A stretch of 64,000 bases of DNA from Morinoia aosen (lineage: Eukaryota > Arthropoda > Malacostraca > Amphipoda > Talitridae): assembly GCA_030386875.1 (NCBI GenBank), contig CM059572.1, positions 39,677,732-39,741,731 of the forward strand, in the 5' to 3' direction. Every line of letters starts with the position of its first letter. Position 1 is the stretch's first letter. The translations under genes and the position numbers were made by a program. Of this stretch, positions 1-12,521 are shown piece after piece. The notes below the pieces were generated by a model. It was not told where the DNA came from, searched no databases, and saw only the letters and a program-made list of their open reading frames with translations.

Positions 1-818
1 CTTCTGCATCAGTGCACCAATGGGAAAAAATTACAAGAATTAGAGCACAACTCTCCGTATTTTAGGAGAAATAAATCTTGCTACGGCTTATTTACCATCA
101 CTGCAACCAGCGCAACATTTTTCCCCATCGGTTCCGCCGCAAATTGCTCGGATGCGCGACTCAGACACCCATAAATGAAGCAACGCTCGTCAGGTGTCCC
201 CTTCACGAGAAGGTGGCCACATTTGCAGGTTTTGACTCCGTCCGTGCCGTTGCTAGCGTCAGCGTTTCGTTCAGACCAGGGGTTGTCGTGCATTGGAATG
301 ATCACAGCCATCTGCTAAATATTCTGCATTCTGGTCTGGGTTTTCGCCAAGGTAAATTTACTCGGCCACTGACCAGAATTCCGAGATGAAGTTTAAATTT
401 CGCCGCGTTAGCAAAATTTTTTGTATTTGGTGTGAAGTCAGACGCAGATGAACCTTGCACCAATATCCAAAAATCATAAACTTGTATGAATCACAATCGT
501 GCATGATTGAATGTGACAAATGATGACGGTTAGTCGAAAACCTGGTTAAAAATAAAAACACCACATCATTGCCCACGAAACTGTGCGGTTACTAAGGCTA
601 CGCTGATAAGGTTGCGTGCGTTTTAAAAATGACGAGAACAGTAAGGAGAACTGTACGGCAGAATCTGGCGTTACAATAAATATTCGTCTGCCCTAATCTG
701 ATGTCACCAACTTGCTGACATATCCTTGCTTGCCATGATACAGGTCAATGTAAGCCATTCGCTGAGTATCGTAAATCCCGATGAAATCCCATGGACGCGT
801 TAGGACCGTGAAGGTAAA
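1..818. other. Non-coding flank, nothing recognised
   Basis: AT-rich sequence without a recognisable gene. A short stretch near 80-390 is open on both strands, but the predicted peptides resemble no family I know. No RNA gene or repeat stands out. Confidence 0.5.
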
Positions 819-998
819 TCTATACTATAATAAGAGCCGCTTCCGTCTGTCTGTCCGAAGCCAGCCGAAAGTGTGTGATGAGCGTATGTGTGAGACAAGC
901 TCGACCTCATCAACTCTCGAGAGGATGAATTTTTTTTCTTAAGGTCCTTCTTTCATTTCACTTTTTTTTCTTATTTCAAATAAAGGAGGGCGGACTAG
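819..998 (+). mobile_element. Candidate non-autonomous Helitron-like element, 180 bp
   Basis: The segment begins with TC (TCTATACTATAATA) directly after an A and ends with CTAG directly before a T. This is the A|TC...CTAG|T arrangement expected of Helitrons, which insert between A and T without a target duplication. A perfect 6-bp palindrome with a 1-nt loop (TTATTT-C-AAATAA, 971-983) lies 11 nt before the CTAG, the usual position of the Helitron 3' hairpin. That hairpin is short and AT-rich, whereas typical ones are GC-rich and longer. No Rep/helicase coding sequence is present. A chance match is possible, since each signal is short. Confidence 0.45.
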
Positions 999-3087
999 TA
1001 TATCATAGAGCTGTGTGGCTCTGGAACTGGCGACTGTAGTAACTTCATGGAAACCACTAACCTGCACAGTTAATCAACCTATGGTGACAAGAAACGTGCG
1101 GACCTAATAAATACAAATTATAAGCGTTGGAAGGTCATCAAAAAAGGGAGGGAAAATGCATGTCACACTTGAGCAAGCACATCCAAAAACATTGAACACC
1201 ATGTCCACTTTTTTCGAAGTTCTCGTTGCATGAACCATAGTCAGTTTTTCAGAAAACAGTTATTACAAATGTACAATCTCGCACTTCAGACTTCACTAGC
1301 TTCCTAGTTAACGGTGACAAGTTAAGCTCTTCACAAAACTTCTATAGAAATGTTTTGAGTTTGAAGTGTAGTAAAGATTCGCATGGGGCTGGCATAACTG
1401 GAGGTTTAAGTCGAAGGCATGCTTTTGAATTGTTCATGCATGAATAATAATTATAGTTCTACTTGACTTCTTGAAAATCTGGCCCTTCGTCAAAATGCTG
1501 TGGAAAACTCATCATTATTTTATATAATTTATGAACAAAGAAAGTTTGTTAGGAATTCAACGAGTATTCGCAAAAAATCAGCAAAAATCCTAATGTTTAT
1601 ACGATTAAAAACATTTGTTACGTCGTTGCTAAATTTAGTTACCTTGTTACGAAAAGAATACAGCGTCACGAATATTTTGTCTTGCACGTGTAATTAAGAA
1701 AAATAAATTGAAAAGAAATAATTTGATTTCTAACGAAAAATAAAGTTTTAAAATCACATCATTGCAATTTGAGACAACGAGTACGGAGCCAAAAGTCGTA
1801 GGTGTTGCGAAGTCCAGCGCATCTCAGCAGGGACTAACGCAGCCAAGACACACCTGGTTGACTCGCCTGCGTCCGGTGCACTAGCGCCGTGAATGCTTGC
1901 GTAAGCAGAAATGACCCAGTGGAACCAAAAGCAAATAGCAGAGCTAGGCGGGAAGGAATTTCCGCGGGGAGTTTGCCGCACAGTTTCGCGTACTGCCGCA
2001 GCTAACATGCGGCACAATAGAAGTGGCTTTACGAACTGAGGCCGGACTGTAGAACAAATGTTCACCAACAACTTGCAGAAAAGTTGCTACTCAAGCAAGT
2101 TGGGGGCGCAGAAATGTATGTTAACTTTTTCAAGTCTTTGCAAAATACTGCAGCAAATACTGTTAGTAAAATTGTGCGTCTATCGCATGTTTATTCAGAC
2201 GACTTGGCTCTACTGTCGAGCCGTACGGAGGCGGTTACTAAATATTGAAATCTTACATTAAACGCAATTGGAGCTTTAACAACATTCTGCCGTTTTTATC
2301 TCTCAAGCATGTATTATTTAGTTTTTTGACCACTTGTGTCTCGAGTTTAGCGAAATAGTAGTGTTTTTGTAGCAAGAATTTGCGAGAAGGAATTGTAATT
2401 ACTGATCCAGTTGAAAAAACAATGGTAATTTTTACGGTGATTGTAGTGATATATTTTTGCATCAAGAAAACTCATTATTACACAACAGACCCAGCATTCT
2501 ATTTCATTATATTTTCTTAGTAGTTTTTCATCTATTCATCAAGAGTACAAATATGGGAACATTCAAACTTTTTTTCAAACACATGTGCGAATCAATTCAA
2601 CCAAAATTTATAACACATCTTCATCAATGTGTTTTACTCAACCCTTTAGGCAAATATTTACTATTGGGAACCGAGTCGTAGTGAGATTACAACGAGAGGT
2701 TTACCCGGCATAATTACGCGAGAGCTGCAGCAGACTGTGCACCAACGAAACGACAGGTGGGATGGTCATTGCTTTACCCCACGAGAGTGTGCCTCCCGAT
2801 GGTCCCGGTGAGGGTAGGAAATGCTTGGTCAGGTAACTTTCAACTTTAGTGGAATACACGGCTAGTAGAATGGCGGACTGCTGCTGTATGCGGCGAGGGT
2901 GTGTGAGTCAAAAATCAAAATGCAACCACGGCCACACTATCAGTGCCTTTTATGCGCTCACCGGCAAGCGGTGTTAGGAGGGCGCAAAAGCACGGGGCTC
3001 CATAAAGCTCGCTCTCAAGGGTCTGCACGGAGAATGAGCGAGGGAGACTGCACCACACTCAGGTAGATTAGATTTGACGTTAGTTTA
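999..3087. other. Non-coding, nothing recognised
   Basis: No gene or element is recognised here. 2,745-3,060 is noticeably more GC-rich than its surroundings but has no long open frame, and it resembles no promoter or LTR that I can defend. Confidence 0.45.
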
Positions 3088-3185
3088 AGCCCCTAACCGC
3101 AAAAAAGGCGTTCCAAGAAGAGGAAGAAGGAAGGCACCATGTTGTGTGGAATTAAAGGGAACGCGGAATCTATGTACAAGGTGCT
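3088..3185 (+). repeat. Dispersed repeat, copy 1 of 2 in window
   Basis: About 95 bp here aligns by eye with 38,764-38,863 in the same orientation. Shared blocks include a CCCCTA start, the purine-rich GAAGAAGGAAG-like centre, a GACACCAT/GGCACCAT block and GGAACGCG-AATCTAT-ACA-AAGG. The two copies have diverged by many substitutions and small indels. No termini or target duplication could be set, so its class is unknown. Confidence 0.45.
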
Positions 3186-5445
3186 TAGAAACAGTAAAGT
3201 AAAGAAAGAAGTTCATATAACAGAAAAAAGCTGTATGTTATGCTTCTCCGCATAACTGTGTACGGAACATCGCTAAGAATCTGGAGAAGCGTTGTCTGGC
3301 CTACAACGTAATCCTTAATGATTCTAAAAGACCAGATATTAAGCCTGATTTCTGCGAGAAAGCATCACAACGTTAAAGTCTAGAACAGTCGACTCGTCGA
3401 GAACGATGTTCGAACACCGAGAAGACGCGTAACGAACAGACACGCCAAGGGAAGATGCCAAGGACCTCAACAAGTGTCTTCTTTGCTTTAATTCATAATG
3501 TTTTACATTGTTTTATGGGGATTTTTATATAGTAATAAGTGTAAGGTTAATGATGTATATTTTCTATTCGATAGTGGGGATATATTGCGTTCATATTTGT
3601 AACCTTGTGAGGTCGTTATTCAGAGTTGGCATCTTAAACGTAGCCGAACGCGGGTTGTCTGAGGAAGCGAGGGGCAGTCTGGGCGAGGTCACCACCGAGA
3701 GTAGTCACGCACGAGATTTCACCTTCCTTGGCCCAGATGGGTCGAGGCTTGCCTCTTAAATTCACTACTTAAAGTCATCCTAGAACATCCGTGCCCTCAT
3801 TCGCTTGAAAGTGATTTACTTCAAGAATACTCAACTGCAGTGCCAATATAACGTAAATTAGAGATTGTCAATCTAGACTGCTAACTGTCGATCAACCTCA
3901 ACCAAATATGGCGGTTGCGCTCCAACGCGTCGGCAGGGCCACGCCCGGGTCGCCAACCCTGATCTCCGAACCACAGTTAAGTCCCTTTCTGATATCACAT
4001 CGATCTGAGTTCCCTCTCACGCTTCTAAGTATGTTAGGTGCGAATGCGTAAATCACGTACGTTCAATTAGTGCGTATTTTCGATAATTAATGTCTCAATA
4101 TTTTCCTTTGTTCAATAGTGAATTTCTTTAATGTTTCGGTGTTTCTCTATATCCCTCAGATAGATAGGAAGAGATGAGATAGATGATCTAGAAAGAAAAG
4201 AGAATGTTTGAAGCCATGAAACATGGCTAAAATGTACAATTAATTTATGGCCTTAAGCCGGACTTAACGCTTACCGAAGATTGAATTAAATATTTATTCA
4301 GATAAACCCTGAATTGGTGGCAGCTACCTTGAAAATTTGCAAGTAGAAAATATAAGAAATGTGACGAATAATTTTAATGTCACGACGAATAACATCATGA
4401 GAAAAGAATAACATGCATCACAACAAAGAACGTCGGCAGCGAAAAATGAGCGAAGCGTGACAGGAGAAGCAGTCACGACATGTAGATGCTTGAAAATAAG
4501 ACAGCAGTGAACCGAAAAAAATAGTCCGCGACAAAACAAAAAACTATTCTATCATATTTCAACAAAAGGAAGGCTTACCTAACTGTTAGTTCGGGGCCTC
4601 ACATATTCCCCTTAGTAGCTCTAATTCTCATAGTTGTATCCCACTGAGGGGTACACCACTCTCATAGCATAGGCATTGTCAAATTTCTCATTACAGTACG
4701 TGCATATGCATGATTAATCATCAAATTTATTTTACTTTAAAATAAATGTTTTAACCAACCACAGCCGCTTAGGTCATGCAAGAAAACTCTGGTCATTTTA
4801 CTCATATAAATAATTCACATCCATCGATAGCGTTAATTCAAAGGTATTATAGATTCGCCATCATGGGCATCATATTTTGCGAATACCAATCACCTCATTT
4901 ATTTACTGAGAAGATCGAAACTACTCGAATATTTTTCATTAGTATTTATTAAAAGTATGCATTCATCCTCGAGCTGGCTAATTATCACATCAAGTAAGGC
5001 TCGTCAACAACGTCGATATGCTACGTATAGATTGTTTTGTAAACCTAAGACCTGTTTGCAACGAGCAGCTGCGCATTAGAAGTGAATTTGATAATGTCAT
5101 TTAATGATAATAATTCCTCGATTCTGCAAATACAATACGCAAATTTCTTCGCTCCAAAAACGTCTTGGTGTTTCGCGCTTCGATTTCATGTTGGCATTCG
5201 CCCTTCGGCTTTCAACTTTTACCTTATCTCGCTTTGTTTGTCGTATTTTGATGTGCTTCACTTTGAATAAAAATTCCCATAATCTTCAAAAATTGTCGTT
5301 ATTTTCCCACACCAAGCAACGCCTAATAAACTCTTGTTACTACGTCTCATAACCTCCTGCTGTTGCTGTGTTATACTTCATTTCAGCTTTAATGTTTCGT
5401 CAGATAATTCGAATTCCTCCTTCATTACTTTTTTTTTTTCTCTAG
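3186..5445. other. Non-coding, nothing recognised
   Basis: No supported gene. Around 3,900-3,990 there is a GC-rich patch with a short stretch faintly like the internal part of 5S rRNA (CCGAA...AGTTAAG), but the rest of the gene is absent. The region is otherwise AT-rich with scattered short open frames. Confidence 0.4.
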
Positions 5446-5472
5446 GGAGAGACTTAAGCCTTATGGCAACAG
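5446..5472 (+). other. Candidate 27-nt microexon
   Basis: A strong 3' splice acceptor (a run of T, then CTCTAG at 5,440-5,445) is followed 27 nt later by CAG|GTAAGC, a near-consensus 5' donor. A second candidate exon lies about 380 bp downstream. If joined, two of the three reading frames stay open across both pieces, one reading ERLKPYGNRIPKKLQ. This is splice-site pattern recognition only; no protein family is recognised and chance is a serious alternative. Confidence 0.25.
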
Positions 5473-5852
5473 GTAAGCATTTTATAACACATATCATGCC
5501 TCCGAAATTGTTAATGAAAATATATCACTCCAATACACCTGATCCACAAGCAACTGAAACTTCAGTCCCTTCTCAAGAACAAAAAAAAAAGGAAAATTTT
5601 ACCGGAGAGAACAACGCATTCCAGTTGAAGCAGAGCTATAGCACAGCTCTACCGAGTAGTCCATTCTACGAGAGAGGAACCACAAGCCAGCATCCTGTCA
5701 ATTTCTGGTGCTATGGAAGACTGTAAAACTTGCCAATCAAATCCAAGCTTTCATTTCAAGAACCGAAAACTTGACTTGGTCTTGGCAACGAAAAAGTTTT
5801 CAATCTGTTCGCTTGAATGACTTCTGACCTTCCTTGTTTCTGATACAAATAG
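5473..5852. other. Putative intron between candidate microexons
   Basis: AT-rich sequence beginning GTAAGC and ending in a pyrimidine-rich stretch before ATAG (5,849-5,852). The 5,502-5,720 part is open in one plus frame but shows no recognisable protein signature. Confidence 0.2.
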
Positions 5853-5871
5853 GATACCTAAGAAACTACAG
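5853..5871 (+). other. Candidate 19-nt microexon
   Basis: Begins after a pyrimidine-containing acceptor ending ATAG and ends CAG|GTAAGG, a near-perfect donor. See the partner at 5,446-5,472. No expression evidence is available from sequence. Confidence 0.2.
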
Positions 5872-8126
5872 GTAAGGAGAAATCTTTGCCTCTCTTTTCT
5901 TTCACTTTAATTTTCTACTATAATTGCCACAATCATTGATATTATGGAAGCATGAAAGCAGTCTCATAACAACACGTTGACTGCGGTTAGTTAAATTGAA
6001 ACTCTATATTCAACTCGAATGAAATTGAGCTACAATTTCCAAATTAAAATGAGCAAAAGGTTTATTAAAACTTCTCTTGATTTCATTTTCATCCAGTACA
6101 CGTAAAAATTCAGCTTGTGACTACAGATTTGTCACTCGCATTTTAAAAATCCCCTCAATGCCAAGCCGTTAAATTTTCGCGGTTGAAATACGATAAATAT
6201 TGTGTTTCAGAGACACCAATTTCGTGTAAATTTCCATGCTTCATTTATTTGGAGACGAATAGGGAAATATACATTTTAATGTTTGGAATGGTGAAAGAGG
6301 GACAATTAAAGACAGAATCACAAAAGTGTTTCCAGAAATCGATTATTTGCATTCCCCATACTTCATTCCACCTTCATCTTTATTTCCCTAACTCTCTTCG
6401 GCCAAAAAAGTATGGTTGAAGGATTATCAAAATTTAAGAAATCCATGGGTAATTGGCCTCGACACAGTTTTGATTCGACGCGAGTTAAAAGAGTCAGTTT
6501 TATAAACGAAGGCGTTCACTTTACCGGATAAGCTGGCTTGCAGTATTGGGACTTAAATGAAGGAAAGCGAATGAGCAGCAACAACGGCGCGCTTAGTCAA
6601 AAAAAAATTTGAGTTTGGTGTTGAACTTTATATTTAGTGGCCGCAGTCAAAGTTTTAATTAATTAAATTATTAAATTATTGTTCCTTTTGTTTATTTCTG
6701 TGCGGTATAAAAACACAAATTATTATATTTATATGCGAATATGAGGTGTAAAAAAAGATGTTAAAAATTTATTACAGCATGATGTTTATAATAGTGCATT
6801 CAATATTGATTCTCACAAATTAAATATTATCTTCCTGGAAGTCAATAATACATCAAAAGAATTATATTGAATCAATAGTCGTATGACCCTTCAATCTCAT
6901 CCTTTTTAGAGAATAAAGTCAATAAATAATGCAAGGACATTTAAAAGCGTAAAACAGGATCAAAGTTTTGTATACGTTCTTGATGCTTGTCATTTAATGT
7001 TGAAATATGAAATCACATGCCGCAGTCACTGCGAGCTACAACCTCCCTCTGCAATTGGCAGGGCCACACTGGTTCAAGTCTGGTTGCCTCGTCTGATAGC
7101 GCACCCACAAGTTGCGTCATTTCAGTCACCGTAGTCGAGGCAAAATGTTGCCCCGTGTAATAGGGCCTAGCCGTGTGGAACAGAGCACGATTTTGCCTGA
7201 AGCTGCAGTAATATGAACTGCGGAGCGCTCTCATCAGCTCCATTATTTGCTCAGCAGCTGCACTGCAGCAGTATTGGATTTGCACCGCTTCTCGAGTATC
7301 TGCTCACAAGAATGATTCACCGTCAAGGTTTTATTAACAGACATTATTTGGGCACCTCTTTCAATAAAGAACGCGGAGAGCACTGTGTAAGAATGAATTG
7401 GCCATTGAAAGCAAATTTCTTACGTTGGTTTTGAAAAATTGGCAGCAATGATGGGCTCAATTTCCGCGTAAGAGGATTACCATCATTTTATGAGTGAAAA
7501 CATTCGCGTATTTCTTCAAGTCATAAGGCCCGAAGAAGGAGGAGCATGCCAACAAAATTCTCCCACTAATGGTCAGTCTTTGGAGCATTCACAGGAAATT
7601 AGTAGTTTAAAAACATTAAAACTCGAAGTACAGTGCGGAAGTAATAAATGCTGGAGGATCTTTACTGTTACCTACAAGTGTGGAAGCTGAAATTTACTCC
7701 AGCGCTTATAATAAGTAACTCATTCTCTTCATGAATTAAGAAACAAGCCTATGAAACATCTGAGTTATAGAATTAAAGAGCATAGCTGTTTTTCCTATTA
7801 TTATCACGTTCTATGAAACAAGTCCTGCAAAGACCATGGACGTGTTTTATAGTATAGTTCTGTTCTGTTTCACCTTCTGATGCTTTCAGGTGTTTTAATG
7901 CTGCAATATTTGAAGGGCTAGTTATCGAATGCTCAGAGTGCTATGAAACAAGTATAAAATCCAATTCAGTGGGCAATGACACAAGTATCATATCAGTCAC
8001 TACAGATAGGCGATTTAGATGATGACAAACTTTGCAGCCACAGCACAGACGGGGTGCATTTGGCGTGAGAGCTATCTAATATCTTCATATATGCAAGTCT
8101 TTAAGATGGGACAAAATAAAGTGTCT
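5872..8126. other. Non-coding, nothing recognised
   Basis: AT-rich sequence, with an extremely AT-rich stretch at about 6,640-6,960. Short open frames near 6,180-6,420 and 7,010-7,690 match nothing I recognise. No RNA gene is seen. Confidence 0.45.
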
Positions 8127-8871
8127 AAAAAAGTGGTAAATGTGTAGCGTTGGGTAGCAATCGATTTCCCACTTTTCGGTGCCTAAACATAGTTAATTAG
8201 ATCAAAATAAACAAGTTTTCATCTATGCACTTTCCGTCGTAAATGAGTATTTTACGAGTTATAGTGGTATGTTAATTTTCGTCTTTGGTGACGAATGTGA
8301 TCGAATAAACAGCTACTAATCGATTTTCGATTTTTTGTTGCTTGAATCATGGTAATAACATCGAAATAAACTAATTTTCGTCTATACACTTTTTGCGGCA
8401 AATGAGTATTTTACGAGTTAGAGCGGTAAATTTTATTTGTTGCGCGATTGTGCTGTTAAAATACGTTTGGGTACTTTGTAATTTATTATTTGCCGGCCCT
8501 GCGGAGTCTGCGGAGCCTGAACTCACTTCTAGGATCTTTTAGTTAATACCACAATAGAAATTATCACAAAAAAAACGAGTTATGGCAGTATGTTAACTTT
8601 CGTCTTAGATGGCGGGAACGCGCTCGACCAATCGAGCGCGTCGGAAGGGAGCGTCCATTGCAGCGTTGCCATACTACGCGCTCGATGAATTACTTCCTGC
8701 TTCAAACACTAGAGTTGCGGTAAGTCATTTACCGCTATAACTCATACAATACTCATTTCCGACAAAAGTGCATAGAAGAAAACTTGTTTATTTCGATCTA
8801 ATTAACTATGATTAGCCCCCGAAAAGGGGAAAATCGATAACTACCCAACGCTACACATTTACCAAAAAAGT
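8127..8871. mobile_element. Foldback MITE with 8-bp target duplication
   Basis: The element spans 8,135-8,863 (729 bp), starts GGTAAATGTGTAGCGTTGGG and ends with the inverse. It is flanked by a perfect 8-bp direct repeat AAAAAAGT (8,127-8,134 and 8,864-8,871). The inverted arms are about 135 bp (8,135-8,268 against 8,725-8,863). The left arm is partly repeated directly at about 8,312-8,438 and again, shorter, at 8,568-8,613, giving nested subterminal repeats. A GC-rich perfect hairpin (10-bp arms, 4-nt loop) lies at 8,618-8,641. There is no transposase. An 8-bp duplication fits hAT, P or Merlin superfamilies. The GG terminus is more Merlin-like than hAT-like, but the superfamily is unresolved. 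Confidence 0.8.
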
Positions 8872-11800
8872 TTTCATACAACACGTCGGAGAAATATTAT
8901 AGCCCATGAACACAAATTCGTGTTGAATTACTTATCTGTGAAGAGTATTTGAGAAATATCCAACAAATAAGTTCGGCGTGCAGTTCATTGAAACCCAGTG
9001 GCTCCAGCGATTAGGGAGAGTAAGAATTTAAGTTTCAATAGTATCTCCAGTTCCATGTATTGAGAAAACCCATGTTGTGATTAACTCGCCACTGCAACCT
9101 AAGCTCAATCTCTCCTTGCGCACACCGCCTCTCGACTCGCCACCCCGCGCTCACCAATGAGCTTTAAGCTAGAGTCCAGCCCGGTACTTCTTGCGCAGCC
9201 CTATAGTGCGAGCTATTTGAATGATTGTTCCCTCCATACTAGCCAATGGCAATACAGGCTGCCCTTCCACCGCTTGTAGAGCGAGGAAAATATAAGAATC
9301 ACGCTTTCTCTGGGAGATTATCTTCAGAAAAAAGTCCTCACTAAACATATTTCACTTTAGAGTCATTGCAGCGACTACGCAGCCTAATGATCTCTCTCTC
9401 AATCCTCACTCTACAACCCTGTTGAATAACTTCAAACTAGGACTCAGAGCAAGAGAAGGAGCCAACTCACTCTACCTTGACGAAGCGAACAGTTCATCCG
9501 GTCTTGCGGAGTAGAACAAGCAACACCGACATCGCAGCAGGCCCCGCACTCCTCTCAACAACCACCTCGACAGCCATCTTCACACAAGCAACGCTTCCAG
9601 CATTATGCGGAAATATATTTTAGAGAGCACAAGTCCCTATTTCGTTGTCCACATCTCAAACGTCCCAGTGTCGTGCGTTAATCCCTACTCCCTCTGACTC
9701 TAAGTTTGGTACGTTGATCTATAAAAATATACAGAAGATATTTACGCGGAACTGAACTTGAAGTATGACTGAGAGTTATCACTCAAGTGTAAAAAAAATT
9801 ATTTACTGGAAAGTTTTTACGTTTTTATTTACAGATCTGGTTTTCAAACGCGTTGTATTTACAGTCCACATTTTTAGCTACTTCATCTAAGAGAGAGGGA
9901 GTCAAGCGAAGTCGAATTCAATTGAAGAGTTTTCCTTTAAGGTCTCCTACTCATTTTTTACATTTTCTACAATTATCACAGGAGCTGCTTGCGCAGTTAC
10001 GGAGACGGGACTCGAGCCAGGCTTATCCTGGTTAAAAGCGTGATAGTCTGGCCCAGCGTCATTTGGAAGACCATTATGAATTACTCCACAAACTCCACAG
10101 AAAAAAAAACACACAAACTCCCTTTGGTCTACAGCTATGAGCCACACTAAAAACTTTCCACTTTCTCATATATTTCGGATACACTAGTCGCAAGCCCTCC
10201 ACCTCGTCGGCGCTTATTGCTTTTTCATTGAGAGTAGAAGTTATTTAATGTAATTCTGCTGCTGACGCATTTTTGATTGGCAATCTAGCCAACTGACGCT
10301 CCCAGTTGAGCTTATGCCAGCAGCAGTATAACTCCTCCCTGTATGTTCTGCATGGAGAAATCTCTAGTTGCTGTTCAGAATGAAAGGTACTTTTAAATTC
10401 CTAGAACTCCATGAAATTTTCAATTAGCAATGCTTTCTCAGTGATATGTATGACATGAAGTTGAGGATGTTCTTTTTTAACAATATATACTTGTGAACTT
10501 TATTTAATTCATTCTAAAGACGAGTTACATAACCAAAAAACTATGTATCAGCAAGGTAAAACAGTGAAGCATAGTATCGACTAACCTTGACTCAAAATTA
10601 AGGATGAACTTCAAAAATCGTTGATGCTAGGAAGAGAGGATATTACTGCAAGTATTTCGGTGCTGCACACAAAGACATACGCATTGCGGGCACCATGGTT
10701 ACTGCTATATGACCTTTGTTAAATGCAATGATATTTAAACGAAAGCTTAATATTAAATTGTGAGAACTATATCTCAGATAAACAGAAGAATAGAAACAAA
10801 ATGAGCGGTATTTTTCAAATGAGTATCCTAAACTTAGACATAAATTAAGAATAGTAAAGAAATAGTGAGAGAAATCATAGCAGCAGAACTTTTGTTTTAA
10901 ACTTCAACACTGAAAAAGCCCACCAATTTTCAGTTTCAACAAGGACCTGTTGATTTTCGACATACTCATCCTGCATACAGTCGTGTCACCAAGGAGCAAC
11001 GCAAGGAAGAAGTGGCTCTACCATTCTGAGTACCACCGCTTTTCAGTCCAATTTTTCCCCCTCCGCATTTACAATTTTAGGCTCCTTACTATAGCCTCTG
11101 TGCTGGACAGTTAAAATCCTAGATGTTCCAGTAAAAAACAAAACATCATAGTGGGAAATGTGTCTGAAATTATTCACTTTTTAAGACTGCCTTGACCTAA
11201 AATCAAGGTTATTTTTTTTGTCACCTTACTGCTTACTGCTCACAGCTGTTTTAATAGCTACTGGATGTGATAGACCTCTCATTTTTTCGAATAACCCAAT
11301 CTTGTAAACAAATTGGTCCCACTTCTTCTTTAACCAAGTAATGTCTGTGCAGGAGGTTCAGTTACCAATATTAGTTACAAGACGCTGCAGTTTAACATTT
11401 TGTACACAAGTCACAAGTACATCATCCAGGATTCCGACCTTGGTGTGCCAAGACCCGAGAGAGAGACATCATTGCACGCGTAAAACACGGTGTGATATTA
11501 TAGTGAAATTTAATATAATACAAACATGTAAATATTGTATTATTAAACATTTGTTATCTTATCACACTACAATATATGATATTGTGTTATAATGTAACAC
11601 AATATTCGATGTGTAAGGTCAAACTCCACAGAATTTCCTTAGCCGTTGTAGGAACCAAATGTTTTTAAATTGTTAAAAGTAACGAAGCAACTCCTGTTGT
11701 AGTGTCAAGAGAAAAAGCAATGAGTCATTGCTTGAACTCCCGCGACGGGACAGCACACGGTGGAGAAATAAAGGAAAGCGTTCAGCAACAGCAGGTCCCT

Positions 11801-12389
11801 TTACGGTGTGTGCTCAGATGCGAACGGAGTCCTTTCATGAGATATATTCGATCTGAGCCCACGCCAGGCCCAGCAAACGATGGTACTTTATTGAAGCTCT
11901 CCTTCCCAAAGTATCTTTGCGGAAAGCAAGTTTTTAATTTCGAAGAAAGACGCGCAATCATGCCGCATCCACGCACACTGCTGGAGTTGAATGGAGTTTG
12001 CTGCAGTTTTTTAGCGAAATGAGAGCAAATTTTTTTTCCGGCTGGGAGCTTCTTATTCTGAGATAAGTGAAAGTTACACTTAGCTGTCAGCCAAAAGATT
12101 CTTTGGTACGTAGAAACGATTTTAATTTTGATTTGTCGCCGAATAGCAACAAAAAACTGCAGATATTTTCTTTGTTGAATACTTTTTGATGTTATTCCTT
12201 TTTCTTTCTGAGATGTATGATTTATATATAATGTGAAACTAATGCGGGAAAGCAGCAGCCAATTTCAGCGACAATGAGACCCTCGTTCAAAAACGCAATG
12301 CCAAAGTTGAAGTTTCTCACGAACCCACACAATCTACGAGTGGACGATCTCATAAAATAAATTGTTTTTCCAAAAGTGGTAATTGTGCG
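8872..12389. other. Non-coding; a GC-richer patch at 9.07-9.71 kb
   Basis: No supported gene. 9,070-9,710 is richer in C and G, contains a TATA-like AAATATAAGA near 9,290, and could be a promoter region or a degraded LTR. I found neither a target duplication nor a primer-binding site to support an LTR. 11,500-11,605 is very AT-rich and includes a small hairpin (ATATTGTGTTA arms, about 11,577-11,605). Confidence 0.4.
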
Positions 12390-12521
12390 ATAATATTTTG
12401 GTACCAAGATATGTATAGATGCATGACTTAAGAGAATATTTTAGTACCATGAGACTCATAGCAGCATGACTTACGAGAATATTTAGTACCAAGAGATGTA
12501 TAGAAGCAAAACTTACTCGAA
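12390..12521 (+). repeat. Three-copy tandem repeat, about 45-bp unit
   Basis: Three diverged units each contain GAATATTTT-GTACCA-GAGA-ATAGA-GCATGACTTA-GA variants, starting near 12,390, 12,434 and 12,477. Divergence between units indicates an old, small array. Confidence 0.6.

Noticed and set aside
3900-3990. 5S rRNA-like stretch (CCGAA...AGTTAAG)
   Set aside because: Only a short internal similarity; the rest of a 5S gene is absent.
9072-9710. Possible solo LTR (TG start, TATA-like box)
   Set aside because: No CA end with a target duplication, no primer-binding site and no second LTR.
9995-10060. tRNA-like T-arm on the minus strand (GGCTCGAGTCCCG)
   Set aside because: No matching acceptor, D or anticodon arms could be folded around it.
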